Origin: Sphingobacterium endophyticum
Lineage (GTDB): Bacteria > Bacteroidota > Bacteroidia > Sphingobacteriales > Sphingobacteriaceae
Assembly (NCBI RefSeq): GCF_009733535.1
Contig: NZ_SMMI01000009.1
Span: forward strand, 1 to 64,000
Reading direction: 5' to 3'
Length of the DNA stretch: 64,000 nt
The first letter of the stretch is position 1; each line of letters opens with the position of its first letter. This document shows positions 18,785 through 27,418 of this stretch, piece by piece. The translations under genes were made by a program, and so were the position numbers. The notes below the pieces were generated by a model that worked only from the letters and a program-made list of their open reading frames with translations, had not been told where the DNA came from and searched no databases.

Positions 18785-19774
18785 TTAAATCTGATCGCAA
18801 CGCAACAATGCCTGGGTGCTGCAGCGGAATGAACCTCCAAAGCTCCTGCTGACCTTAAAATCCACATAGGATACCTCCACGCCATGCTTTTCGAGCTGTT
18901 TGCCAATATGTTTAAAGGCAGGGTCAGTTATGTATACATCCTGCGATAGGGGTAGCCCATTAGTCGCAAGATTGGCAGCTTCCTCTAGGGTTACATGGAT
19001 TGCCGACCAGCCCTTTAGTATTTCTGGTATCCCATCCGGTAGAGCTTCCTCACAGACCAGCATGAGATTGGGTCTTACCAAACCCAGTGCGCAATCCAAG
19101 TGAAGGATCTTGGGATGCAAACGAACCTGCTCTACGGTATAGCCCAATGGAGAAATCAATTTTGATAGCCATTGGAAACCGCGGTCGTTGGATGCCAATC
19201 CAGAGTTGCCTACAAGAACATGTGAATCGAGCACCAGCACATCACCGCCTTCTATAAAGGGACCTTTTCCCAGCGTAGGGTCACCCGGATCTGCAACCTG
19301 TGGAAAAGGAGCGGCCACATAGATACAGTCCGAGCCCTCTGCCGCTGCCCAGAGCAAATCACGGAGTGGCCATATTTCGTGCCTTCTGTGCAGAAATCGC
19401 ATTGCACCTTCCACCATTATGTTCCCAATTACAAAAAACGGATCCCTAGCGAAAAAATTTGCATATCCGTTCCTAGGATCAAACCCTTTCTCTGCATCGG
19501 TTAACCTGCGGACCACCAGCACCTCAACTCCATGGCTTTCGAGCATTTGCTTGAAGTTTTTCCTTTCGGCTTCCCATTGGAGCTGAATTTTTGGATGAGC
19601 TTCAGAGTGATCCCTTCCACGGTTAAGATTAGAATCTTCGATTGCAGAATCGTCCAAAAAACAGAGATCTGCCGCCCTTACTTCCAAAGGGTATCCATAT
19701 TCGGAAGCAGCCAAAACAACTTTTTTTAAGGTGGAGAATTCGTTCTGAACAAAAATATTCTTATCCGTGATCAT
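18785..19774 (-). CDS. Amidinotransferase/arginine deiminase superfamily enzyme
   Basis: A 329-residue cytosolic enzyme of the guanidino-group modifying superfamily (arginine deiminase, dimethylarginine hydrolase, glycine amidinotransferase). Visible active-site pattern: ARDPFFVIGN (Arg110-Asp111), EGGDVLVL (Glu175-Asp178), the catalytic His225 in LHLDCALG, and the nucleophile Cys318 in GGSFRCSTQALLR. The length is nearer to the amidinotransferase/DDAH-like members than to classical arginine deiminase (about 410). Likely substrates are arginine derivatives; the exact reaction cannot be told. An AraC-type protein is encoded upstream on the same strand, but a terminator between them argues for separate transcripts. 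Confidence 0.87.
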   Translation of the reverse strand: MITDKNIFVQNEFSTLKKVVLAASEYGYPLEVRAADLCFLDDSAIEDSNLNRGRDHSEAHPKIQLQWEAERKNFKQMLESHGVEVLVVRRLTDAEKGFDPRNGYANFFARDPFFVIGNIMVEGAMRFLHRRHEIWPLRDLLWAAAEGSDCIYVAAPFPQVADPGDPTLGKGPFIEGGDVLVLDSHVLVGNSGLASNDRGFQWLSKLISPLGYTVEQVRLHPKILHLDCALGLVRPNLMLVCEEALPDGIPEILKGWSAIHVTLEEAANLATNGLPLSQDVYITDPAFKHIGKQLEKHGVEVSYVDFKVSRSFGGSFRCSTQALLRCDQI

Positions 19775-19944
19775 GATCTTTCGATTATATATGGGTTATT
19801 AGCCATGTTTAAAAGGAAACAATTTACGGTTTTTTCCCAACACCTATTCATATTTTAGTCGGCCTTCTAAAAAATGTTTAGGCTTTAATTAAAGCACAAT
19901 TTGTTTCTAACCTTTATCCTTTGAGAGTCAAATCCTAAAAGCAT

Positions 19945-19984
19945 AAAAAAAGCCGACATCCCTATAGAGCTCGCCAAGGGATGT
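19945..19984 (-). terminator. Terminator after the AraC-type gene
   Basis: On the minus strand ACATCCCT and AGGGATGT form an 8-bp stem with a 13-base loop, followed by CGGC and seven T. It lies in the 366-base gap between the AraC-type gene and the amidinotransferase-family gene, so the latter needs its own promoter. Confidence 0.6.
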
Positions 19985-20140
19985 AAGGAATTCATTGCAA
20001 ATTTCATTGGATTGGCGTATATGTTCCGGACCGTTAACAGCTCCTTTGGGGAATCAGAAAGCTATAGTACAAAAACTCTGACCATGAATTCCGTATTCGT
20101 GAAAGCTATCGTTTAGAATAAACCAGAATTTTTGCAATGT

Positions 20141-20539
20141 TCAGATTCCAAGTGACCTATTCCTGACCATCTTGACAAATGTACTTGGGGGGACCCCCAA
20201 CCTATCCCTAATTGCTGAAGCAAATTTTCCGTAGGTTGAGAACCCAGATATGTAGGCAAGATAGGTGAGTTTGATAGGTTCCTCTTCAGTATATTCGAGC
20301 AGAAAGTTTTCAAGAAATGAAAGTCGAAGGGAGTTCAGGAAGATCGGAAAGGAACAGCCCCTTGTCCTATTTACTACATAGGAGGTGAATTTTCTGTTAT
20401 ATCCCACCTCCCTTGATAGCTTATCGATGGAACAGTTATGGTCCAGGTAAGAACGGTTTTCTATCCATGCTTGGATCCGCCTTTCTATTATTTCCTGAGT
20501 AGATGGGCTGATATAAATTAAATTTGACTCTTCTTTCAT
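20141..20539 (-). CDS. AraC-family DNA-binding protein (HTH domain only)
   Basis: A 132-residue protein consisting almost only of an AraC/XylS DNA-binding domain. The first helix-turn-helix is SIDKLSREVGYNRKFTSYVV. The second is IKLTYLAYISGFSTYGKFAS, followed by the typical AIRDRLGVPPSTFVK tail. There is no effector or dimerisation domain, so it is shorter than usual family members (250-300). It may be an input-free regulator or the remnant of a larger one. The ATG at 20539 is preceded by no clear ribosome site, as is usual here. The 394 bases upstream (20540-20933) hold nothing recognised. Confidence 0.8.
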   Translation of the reverse strand: MKEESNLIYISPSTQEIIERRIQAWIENRSYLDHNCSIDKLSREVGYNRKFTSYVVNRTRGCSFPIFLNSLRLSFLENFLLEYTEEEPIKLTYLAYISGFSTYGKFASAIRDRLGVPPSTFVKMVRNRSLGI

Positions 20540-20933
20540 GATCCTTCCTGTGAATGTGCCATCTCCAAACTTTCAATAGTTAGTGATGCGAAATATTATT
20601 TAAGCAGCAGCTTCCGGCTAAAAAACATGATTGCCTCGGACGATAGCTGTCAAAAATGCAGAAGCATTAATTAAAGCGTAAAGTTCGGAAAAAAATCACA
20701 ACCAGTGATCTCCGTTTATATGGCAGTAAAGTATATGATTGGGCAAAAATAGTCATAGAATGGGAAGATCAACTAATTGTTTGGCATTTTTTTGATAAAG
20801 GGGTACTTCCTCCATGGTGTCTTCATCTGGAGATCTTTCCATAAATATTCTGCAGATGAAAAAGCCCGTGAATGTGTATTTAGCGCATGCTTTGGAAGAT
20901 CTTCTGTCCACCTATTGCTGCTGAGGTTTACTT

Positions 20934-21239
20934 TTGATTGATTTCTGTTTCAGGGGACTTACGCTTTTTTCTGCTAAAAGGACTGATAATCATCAAAAAA
21001 TCCCCATGGTGATTGCGCCGAAACATTTTGACCATATAATCCGAACTGATTTGGCATCAATTTATCAGGAATTATATTTTTTCCTAAAAGACTATCCTCT
21101 ACTTGCAAGATCTTATTTTTTACCTTTTCCCCAATTGTTAAAATTTTATCTCAGAGGGAAATCGAAATCGCTGCTGATCGGTTTGCAAAGAATAAAAAAC
21201 CAAAATTTTATTAGAATTCCTAAGCGTGTTATAAAATAA
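20934..21239 (+). CDS. Doubtful small open frame before a terminator
   Basis: A 101-codon frame (ATG at 21006 gives 77) with aromatic and basic composition, no known domain and no signal peptide. The one argument in its favour is that a good intrinsic terminator begins 15 bases after its stop on the same strand. The alternative is a non-coding RNA ending at that terminator. Confidence 0.25.
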   Translation: MIDFCFRGLTLFSAKRTDNHQKIPMVIAPKHFDHIIRTDLASIYQELYFFLKDYPLLARSYFLPFPQLLKFYLRGKSKSLLIGLQRIKNQNFIRIPKRVIK

Positions 21240-21253
21240 TATCGATATTTCAA

Positions 21254-21298
21254 GAAGCCGTATCGAAACAATTAATTTAGATACGGTTTCTTTTTTTA
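21254..21298 (+). terminator. Intrinsic terminator at the left border of the AT-rich module
   Basis: GAAGCCGTATC and GATACGGTTTC pair over 11 positions (one G-T), followed by seven T. Only rightward transcription has the T run. The following stretch to 21886 holds no convincing gene; a 66-codon hydrophobic frame at 21299-21499 looks spurious. Confidence 0.7.
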
Positions 21299-21886
21299 AT
21301 GCCATCTTCTTACTTGAGTATTTCCTTGATTTCATCCTTTCTTGTTCTAAAGAACAGGCAAAAACAACCTTTTGAGACTGCTTTTGTCCTTAAGTTTTTG
21401 CAATTGGTGATATTTCTTATTCATTTTCCAGTTTTTATCCAGAGCATCTGGAGATCGTCCAACACTACTTATCAAGATTCCATATCCTATTTAGTTTAAA
21501 TTTATTTTTCTTTCATAGAGTATTTCAGCAGAAGAGAAAAAATCCAAGAAACCAATATAAAGAAAAGAACCAGTTAAGATTTAAAGGCATAAGGGATTAA
21601 AAAGTAGGGCTATGCCCAACTTCCGCTTGCTCAAATGACTCTTTAATTTTTACTCTATTGACATTTAGCAAATAATAAAGAAACATGCTTTTATCAATCA
21701 ATGGAAAACAATAAAATTGTTAGTATACGGAACATATTTGTTATATGAAATTTATGATTTGGAATGGCTGATTTTTCTTATATTAGCAAAGAAGAGTTTA
21801 ATGAAATACACTCCGAGATCATTTGATTAAATATACCAGTTAGTCCTAAATAAAACCTATTTCAGAATGGCTATAATAAATTATAA

Positions 21887-23098
21887 ATGAATAACATAGT
21901 TCCAATTATTGATAGTAAAAAAACCTTTACACCATTATTTTTTTATTCAGATTTTCTAGACAAACTTGTGAAGTTCTACAGAGAGAATAGAAATGAAGAA
22001 ATAGTTTTCAGGTTATTCGAAAAAGGAGACGATGAAATTTTTAATTCTTCTTATAGAATTGATCCTATTTCAATTCCATTATTACTAAGTATAATTGAAC
22101 AATTGAGTAAGTATCATAGAGCGCCTCTTAAATTATTACTTAACAACAATCACGCTACTTTAGATGCACTTGAGTTTTTATATAGAGCAAATTTTTTTAA
22201 GACTATTTCAGAAGTTAAGAAAGAAACAAAGATTCTTCAATATGATCCGAATTATCTAGGAGCTTTTAAAGGTTGTACAATTAGGAAAGAACATATTGTG
22301 AGGTCTTATAGAAAAGAAGATTTTCCTAACATCGATTTTGATCAAGAGGATGAGATTTATCTACGGGATCAAGTAAATTCTGTAACATCGTATCATGTCC
22401 AAAATCATTTCCAAGAATTGCTTTTTGATAATGAAAAAACTTCAAGAAATCATAATACTTATATTGATATTTTATCTGAGCTAATAACAAATGGTGTTAT
22501 ACACTCTAAATCAACAACTTACGCAATGATGTTCGTTGATAAATATCACACTAAATTTTCAATTTCAGATAATGGCATAGGACTAAGAAATTCTTTAAGT
22601 TTAAAGACATCCTTTCCATTCTATTATGAAAAGAATGAAATTAAAAGCACTATAAATTTAAATTTGGGAGCTACTGACAAACATTTTGTAGACAATCTCA
22701 TTGATATTTTTGAAATATTATATTTTTCTTCTTTGAAAGAGAGAAGAGGCTTATTTGATCTTATGATTAATGTGGTGATTAAAAGTAATGGATATTTTCG
22801 ATTACATAATGATAACTGTCAAATAATAATTTCTAATAGAATTTTCAAGTATATGGCTTCTTTAAATGAGATGAGGGAAAGTATATTGATGCTTCATAAT
22901 TTAAATGAGCTAGGCAAATTAGAATTTGAAGATTTTAAAAGTCGACTTTTAGAAAAGAAAGCTATTATTAAAAATGAGTTTATCAAAATTATTAAGTCAA
23001 CCTTAAAGTATTATTCAGGTGAGACAAAATTCTCTTCTATAAGATTTTACAATGTAAAATTTAAAGGAGTTCATGTTGAAGTTGAAATTCCAAATTAA
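21887..23098 (+). CDS. GHKL-type ATPase (anti-sigma-kinase-like), first gene of candidate conflict module
   Basis: A 403-residue soluble protein. Residues about 56-105 (RIDPISIPLLLSIIEQLSKY, then LKLLLNNNHATLDALEFLYR) alternate helix and strand in a way that resembles a STAS-like fold. Residues 190-340 form a GHKL (HSP90/histidine-kinase/anti-sigma) ATP-binding domain: the N box ELITNGVIHS with Asn202, the G1 box ISDNGIGL (Asp228), and a glycine lid region GLFDLMINVVIKSNGYF. There is no phosphoacceptor domain, so it resembles RsbW/SpoIIAB-type ATPases rather than sensor kinases. The C-terminus is helical and ends on a strand. Its stop overlaps the next start by one base (TAATG), so the two proteins are made together. 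The ATPase fold is fairly certain; the role is inferred. Confidence 0.82.
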   Translation: MNNIVPIIDSKKTFTPLFFYSDFLDKLVKFYRENRNEEIVFRLFEKGDDEIFNSSYRIDPISIPLLLSIIEQLSKYHRAPLKLLLNNNHATLDALEFLYRANFFKTISEVKKETKILQYDPNYLGAFKGCTIRKEHIVRSYRKEDFPNIDFDQEDEIYLRDQVNSVTSYHVQNHFQELLFDNEKTSRNHNTYIDILSELITNGVIHSKSTTYAMMFVDKYHTKFSISDNGIGLRNSLSLKTSFPFYYEKNEIKSTINLNLGATDKHFVDNLIDIFEILYFSSLKERRGLFDLMINVVIKSNGYFRLHNDNCQIIISNRIFKYMASLNEMRESILMLHNLNELGKLEFEDFKSRLLEKKAIIKNEFIKIIKSTLKYYSGETKFSSIRFYNVKFKGVHVEVEIPN

Positions 23099-24189
23099 TG
23101 ATTATGATAATATCAAGACTAAACACAGACAACTTCTATTATTATAATCTTCATAGTGAGGAAGTATTAACGTCAAATTTTATTGAGGATATTAATCAAG
23201 GAATTTTTTGTGATAGACTTCAATCAATTACAATTGATAGAGTGTCTAAAGATATAAAAAAAGAAAATTCAGGTTTGAAAAATGTAGCTCTAGATTTCAA
23301 ACATATCGAAAATATACAACCCAATGTAAACACTTATTTTACAGATTTAAAAAAGGATGGTTATAATTTGGTACTATTAAATGTATCAGAAGAATTGATA
23401 AAGAGTATGGGATTTAATTTGATTGAAAACATAAACAATTCTTCGAAAGATTTAATTTTTTATGATAAAGGAACGTTATTGCCTAGAAATAAACCTGGAT
23501 ACTATAAGTTTTATTTTTTCGAAAGCTCATCAAATGACTTTTTTCCTTTCAGCTTTAACATTAGTGATGAATTTAACAAAGTCTTTAAAGGAAAACTTGC
23601 AAATTATAAGGAAAACAATCACGAACCACATACATCATCATTTGTATATGTAGAGACTTACATTAATATAAAAAAATTTATCTCCTATGAAAAGGAATTC
23701 TGTATTTACTCTATTTATAAACTAGCTTTAAAAATATTAAAAGAATGGCGTCTTAATGGTCCAATTCCCTTCTATAAGGAAGGTGAAATAAATGAGCTAT
23801 TGCCTCCAATACTTGTATGTCAAAGTTTAAGTAGTTCCTACATAGCAGGGATTTTGTCTAATCTTTTGAAGCTTGACATTCTAATTTTAGATAAAATTGG
23901 TCCAATTAATCGGATATATAATTCATTGAATAAAAATATAATAGAAAACAGAAATTATATAGTAGTTTCTGATTTAGTTTGTCTGGGTACAGAAGTGAAA
24001 ATTGTGAAAAATATCATCGAATTCTTAGGCGGTAATTATTTAGGTAACGTTTCGTTGATTAAAACAGAGACCCTTAAGAAGAAGGACATAATTAAAAAGG
24101 ACGCAACAATAGCTGTATTCTCAATAGATAAAACAAATAATCGAGAATTAGGATATTATATTACCACAGATTTAATGGATAAAGAATAA
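23098..24189 (+). CDS. STAS-like / phosphoribosyltransferase-fold protein
   Basis: A 363-residue soluble protein with two recognisable parts. Residues about 38-112 look like a STAS domain (LKNVALDFKHIENIQPNV, then GYNLVLLNVSEELIKSMG), the partner fold that anti-sigma-type GHKL ATPases act on. Residues about 200-345 look like a PRTase fold: PPILVCQSLSSSYIAGILS as the first strand/loop/helix, and NYIVVSDLVCLGTEVKIVKN as the PRPP-binding strand and loop. Only one acidic residue (Asp292) stands where active PRTases usually have two, so it may bind rather than convert PRPP or a nucleotide. It overlaps the GHKL gene by one base and lies 9 bases before the phosphoesterase gene. Fold calls are by eye and moderate. 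Confidence 0.72.
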   Translation: MIMIISRLNTDNFYYYNLHSEEVLTSNFIEDINQGIFCDRLQSITIDRVSKDIKKENSGLKNVALDFKHIENIQPNVNTYFTDLKKDGYNLVLLNVSEELIKSMGFNLIENINNSSKDLIFYDKGTLLPRNKPGYYKFYFFESSSNDFFPFSFNISDEFNKVFKGKLANYKENNHEPHTSSFVYVETYINIKKFISYEKEFCIYSIYKLALKILKEWRLNGPIPFYKEGEINELLPPILVCQSLSSSYIAGILSNLLKLDILILDKIGPINRIYNSLNKNIIENRNYIVVSDLVCLGTEVKIVKNIIEFLGGNYLGNVSLIKTETLKKKDIIKKDATIAVFSIDKTNNRELGYYITTDLMDKE

Positions 24190-24198
24190 TTTATTAGA

Positions 24199-26028
24199 AT
24201 GAATAATATAATAATACATATTTCGGATCTGCATTTTTCTGATCAAACTAATCTTTTTGGAAAACCTAATAAGGACAGTTACTTAACCAGTAACGTTGAA
24301 AACGAAAATCAAAATATAGAGTTCATAAATTTGTTCTTAGATAAAGTTAAAAAAGTTGAATGTAAAAACAAATATATCGTTATCACAGGAGATATTACCA
24401 ATATAGCTGAACAAAATGAATTTGAAGAAGCTGAGAAAATAATATCATATATTGTATCTGAATTAAAGATTGACAAAAAAAATATACTTCTTATTCCTGG
24501 CGATCATGATGTGCATAGAGATACTATTAAACATGAATTAAGAAACGACAAAAGTGCAAGTAGTGAACTAATTAATAGGTCTAAGTTAAAAAATTTTACA
24601 ACTTTTTATAAAAAAATTAAAGATGAGGAGTTTAAACCGGAAGTTCTAATTTTTGATGAAATAGCAATTGATAGTATAGTGCTGTTAGGTGTAAACTCAA
24701 ATTATAAAGTTGATCAAAATGGCGGACATGGCTTTTTGGATACTGTAAAATTTGAGCGTGAATTAAAATCGAAGAAAGAGAAATATCCGGATAAAGAATT
24801 AATACTGTGTCTTCATCATAACCTAGAGGGAGAACATGAAGATACAAATTTCGGACAATGGAATGCTGAAAACAAAAAAAATCTGGTCACATTATTTGAA
24901 CGTAATAACATAAAATGTATTTTGAATGGAAATGAACATACGCCTAATTCAAAATTATTAGCAAATAGAGAAGAAATTGTTATTAGTGATTGTGGTTCGT
25001 TAAGCTCTAGGACTTCTATTGATGCTTCTTTCAAAATTTATCATATTATTGATGAAGAGAAGGATTTGAAACTCAAGAACACGATTTATGGTCTTAGGAA
25101 AATTAACGGAAAGAATGAAACAAACTATGGAAATTGGGTAAGCGTTGCCTATGAAGACATTAGAGAACTTGAGAGAGAATTTTTTGTTTTGAAAAAGTCT
25201 AATGATTTTGTAAGTGCTAAAGAAGATAGTTTACCTGAAATCGAAAGTCAATCAGTTGATTTAGGCAATAAGTCAAATTCCATTGAACAATCTTCATCTG
25301 GAATAATAACTGCTAAATACGAAAATACTAATATTCAAAATAAGCTCTACAAAATCATCAAAGAGAAAAAGTTATTTCATCAAGGTCATTTTCATTGGAG
25401 TGAAACATCAAGGGCACATAATTGGATCGATACAGCACGGTTACTTGAGAATAAAGAGGATCTCTATTTTATCAAAAATTCAATTATCGATGTACTTGAA
25501 ACTATGGAATTAATCAAGGGAACGGATATTATTATTGGATTAGGATATGAAGGAAACATTATTTCAAGTAATGCATCAATTAAGTATCCCATTCCATATA
25601 CATACCTTCCATATACTTATCGTTGGGATGATCATAATAACTTTGAGAAAGAACTTAACTATGACAATACTGACGGAAATTACAAAAAAGTAATTCTAAT
25701 TACTGATGTTGTCAATGATGGAAGAACAATTAGAAAACTTGTTGGAAAAGGTAATCGACATAAAACATTTTTTGATAACGTTGAAAAAATAATTGTTGTT
25801 TCACTTTTTTACACAGGAGATAAGCAATTGAATTCAGATATTCTTAATTATCGTAATTTGACAGAAAAAGAGAAAAAAGGAGATGAAGACGTGAATAATC
25901 TAGAATTTTATACAATTCAGCAACTAAAAATAGAGAAATGTCCTTATGGTGATAATTATAAAGAAGAATGCTTCATTTTGAAGGATAATCTTCACTGCGT
26001 CCATAAGTTCTATACAGACAGACTATAA
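24199..26028 (+). CDS. Calcineurin-like phosphoesterase fused to a phosphoribosyltransferase domain
   Basis: A 609-residue soluble two-enzyme protein. Residues 1-290 form a calcineurin-type metallophosphoesterase with all metal motifs: SDLHFSD (Asp10, His12), ITGDITN (Asp65), IPGDHDVHRD (Asn replaced by Asp102, then His103), CLHHN (206-208) and NGNEH (243-247; NGNEH rather than the more usual GHxH). A polar low-complexity linker covers about 335-375. Residues 380-600 resemble an orotate-PRTase fold: HQGHFHWSETSRAHNWID, DIIIGLGYEGNIIS, and the PRPP loop VILITDVVNDGRTIRKL (about 498-514) with Asp503 and Asp507. It may cleave and rebuild a nucleotide or cyclic nucleotide. Such a fusion is unusual. 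The first domain is certain, the second likely. Confidence 0.86.
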   Translation: MNNIIIHISDLHFSDQTNLFGKPNKDSYLTSNVENENQNIEFINLFLDKVKKVECKNKYIVITGDITNIAEQNEFEEAEKIISYIVSELKIDKKNILLIPGDHDVHRDTIKHELRNDKSASSELINRSKLKNFTTFYKKIKDEEFKPEVLIFDEIAIDSIVLLGVNSNYKVDQNGGHGFLDTVKFERELKSKKEKYPDKELILCLHHNLEGEHEDTNFGQWNAENKKNLVTLFERNNIKCILNGNEHTPNSKLLANREEIVISDCGSLSSRTSIDASFKIYHIIDEEKDLKLKNTIYGLRKINGKNETNYGNWVSVAYEDIRELEREFFVLKKSNDFVSAKEDSLPEIESQSVDLGNKSNSIEQSSSGIITAKYENTNIQNKLYKIIKEKKLFHQGHFHWSETSRAHNWIDTARLLENKEDLYFIKNSIIDVLETMELIKGTDIIIGLGYEGNIISSNASIKYPIPYTYLPYTYRWDDHNNFEKELNYDNTDGNYKKVILITDVVNDGRTIRKLVGKGNRHKTFFDNVEKIIVVSLFYTGDKQLNSDILNYRNLTEKEKKGDEDVNNLEFYTIQQLKIEKCPYGDNYKEECFILKDNLHCVHKFYTDRL

Positions 26029-26111
26029 GGTATTCAATAATCCATAACTAATCAGTTGATCAATTGAAGACACCTAAAATATCAAGATATTATTAAATAA
26101 TTATAAATATA

Positions 26112-26825
26112 ATGGATGTAGAACTTCAAGAAAAGTCTGACTGGTCGAAAATCAGAACAACCCTTAATCAGAGTTACAATTATGATCGAGAATGGGAAAA
26201 GGCTATTAATTTGTTTAATAAAAGGGTTCTACGCAAATTTTTCGCCCCAATACAGCTTATTATTGATCAAAAGATTTTAAAAGGGGAAGGTTTTACCATT
26301 GTAACCGTACAGTGTGCTTTGATAGAAATGTTTGCAGCCTTTAGAGTAGGTGAAATTTTTAACCATAGAAAAAATAGTGCTTCGCCATTGTACGAATATA
26401 AAGATAGCCAAAACCTATTTACAAACTTTTTGCACTCAACTTCTATCTTTAAAGACCATTTTTGGCAATTAGGGCAAAATTCTAAGATCGAATTGGATAA
26501 ACCTTTTATTGCTAGCGAATTTTATAAAAATGTAAGATGTGGATTGATGCATGAGGCGAGAACTAAAAGAAATTGGCACATTACGGCTGCACCTTTGTCA
26601 GTAAAAACAAAAATTGATACTGAGTTTCTTAAAACAGAAAGTGGAAAAATAAAGATATACAGAACTGTTCTGCATTATAGGCTTTTGGATTATCTAAAAC
26701 AGTATTCAGATAATCTCCGAGAGGATACAAAAAATGGAAAGTTATTAAGGAAATATTTTGCTAGAAAACTGGATCATTTATTTGATTTCAATCCTGATCA
26801 GAATTTTGATTGGTGGATAGTTTAG
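26112..26825 (+). CDS. HEPN-like protein with R-x4-H motif (candidate RNase effector)
   Basis: A 237-residue, almost all-helical soluble protein. The segment FYKNVRCGLMHEARTKRNW contains Arg142 and His147 in the R-x4-6-H arrangement, preceded by a helix and an acidic region. This is the signature of HEPN nucleases, which act as RNA-cutting toxins or effectors in many conflict systems. I do not recognise the exact family; the call rests on this motif, the helix pattern (ERTVQCALIEMFAAFRVGE-like core near residue 65) and the neighbourhood. It is 83 bases downstream of the phosphoesterase gene with a terminator straight after it, so it completes the four-gene transcript. Basal or inactive HEPN-like proteins also exist, so catalysis is not assured. 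Confidence 0.68.
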   Translation: MDVELQEKSDWSKIRTTLNQSYNYDREWEKAINLFNKRVLRKFFAPIQLIIDQKILKGEGFTIVTVQCALIEMFAAFRVGEIFNHRKNSASPLYEYKDSQNLFTNFLHSTSIFKDHFWQLGQNSKIELDKPFIASEFYKNVRCGLMHEARTKRNWHITAAPLSVKTKIDTEFLKTESGKIKIYRTVLHYRLLDYLKQYSDNLREDTKNGKLLRKYFARKLDHLFDFNPDQNFDWWIV

Positions 26826-26854
26826 GTTGGAAAAATAAAAAGCCTGCCAATAAC

Positions 26855-26899
26855 AAAAAAAAACAGGTTTCGGGAACTTGACTGATACCTGTTTTTTTT
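26855..26899 (+). terminator. Terminator closing the four-gene module
   Basis: AAAAAACAGGT pairs with ACCTGTTTTTT across an 18-base loop, ending in eight T, 30 bases after the HEPN-like stop codon. It sets the right end of the operon. Confidence 0.72.
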
Positions 26900-27418
26900 A
26901 TCTGATCGTTCTTATACAAATTTTTAAACTACTGTTTTAACTGGTGCCTTTAGAAAAACACTGTGATGAAAAACTTGAAAATGAAGATGTTAAATTAATT
27001 AATATTATCCCACTAGGATCGCTAAAATTCATTTCAAAAATACTTTTGGCATATTTCATTTAATATATAACTAAACAGTCTAACTATTATTTACTAAATT
27101 TGGTTTAATGCATTGCAGCTAAATTGTACTTCAAACCAGTGAGTGATTCGGTGAGTTTGAAAAAAGAAGGTTTGTAAACTACTGAAAAAGAGATAAATAC
27201 CCCATAGGTGTTATTCCCCTACGTTCTTTCTTTATTATTTGTCATTGTTACTTTTCGGTGATCGGTTTTTTACATCTCTTGAAACTACTCGCTTTTGACG
27301 TCTATAATTCTAAATTATCGTGTATCTTATTAAAAATCAACCGCATAAAATCTCGGATCAAAGAGCTATCTACTTGGTACAATATACTGGGAAATAGGAC
27401 AATTTATATCATCTTAGT
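26900..27418. other. AT-rich spacer between cargo and integrase
   Basis: About 520 bases without a gene. AAACTACTG occurs at about 26926 and 27177. No terminal repeat or transfer origin could be recognised. Confidence 0.4.

Noticed and set aside
18552..18800. 82-codon minus-strand frame next to the amidinotransferase-family gene
   Set aside because: Starts inside the 3' end of that gene and covers the 22-bp tandem repeat; no recognisable protein features.
21299..21499. 66-codon hydrophobic frame upstream of the GHKL gene
   Set aside because: AT-rich region gives hydrophobic codons by chance; no start context and a terminator right before it.
21887..23098. Ordinary sensor histidine kinase
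   Set aside because: No phosphoacceptor H-box, no membrane segment and no response regulator nearby; only the GHKL ATPase fold is visible.
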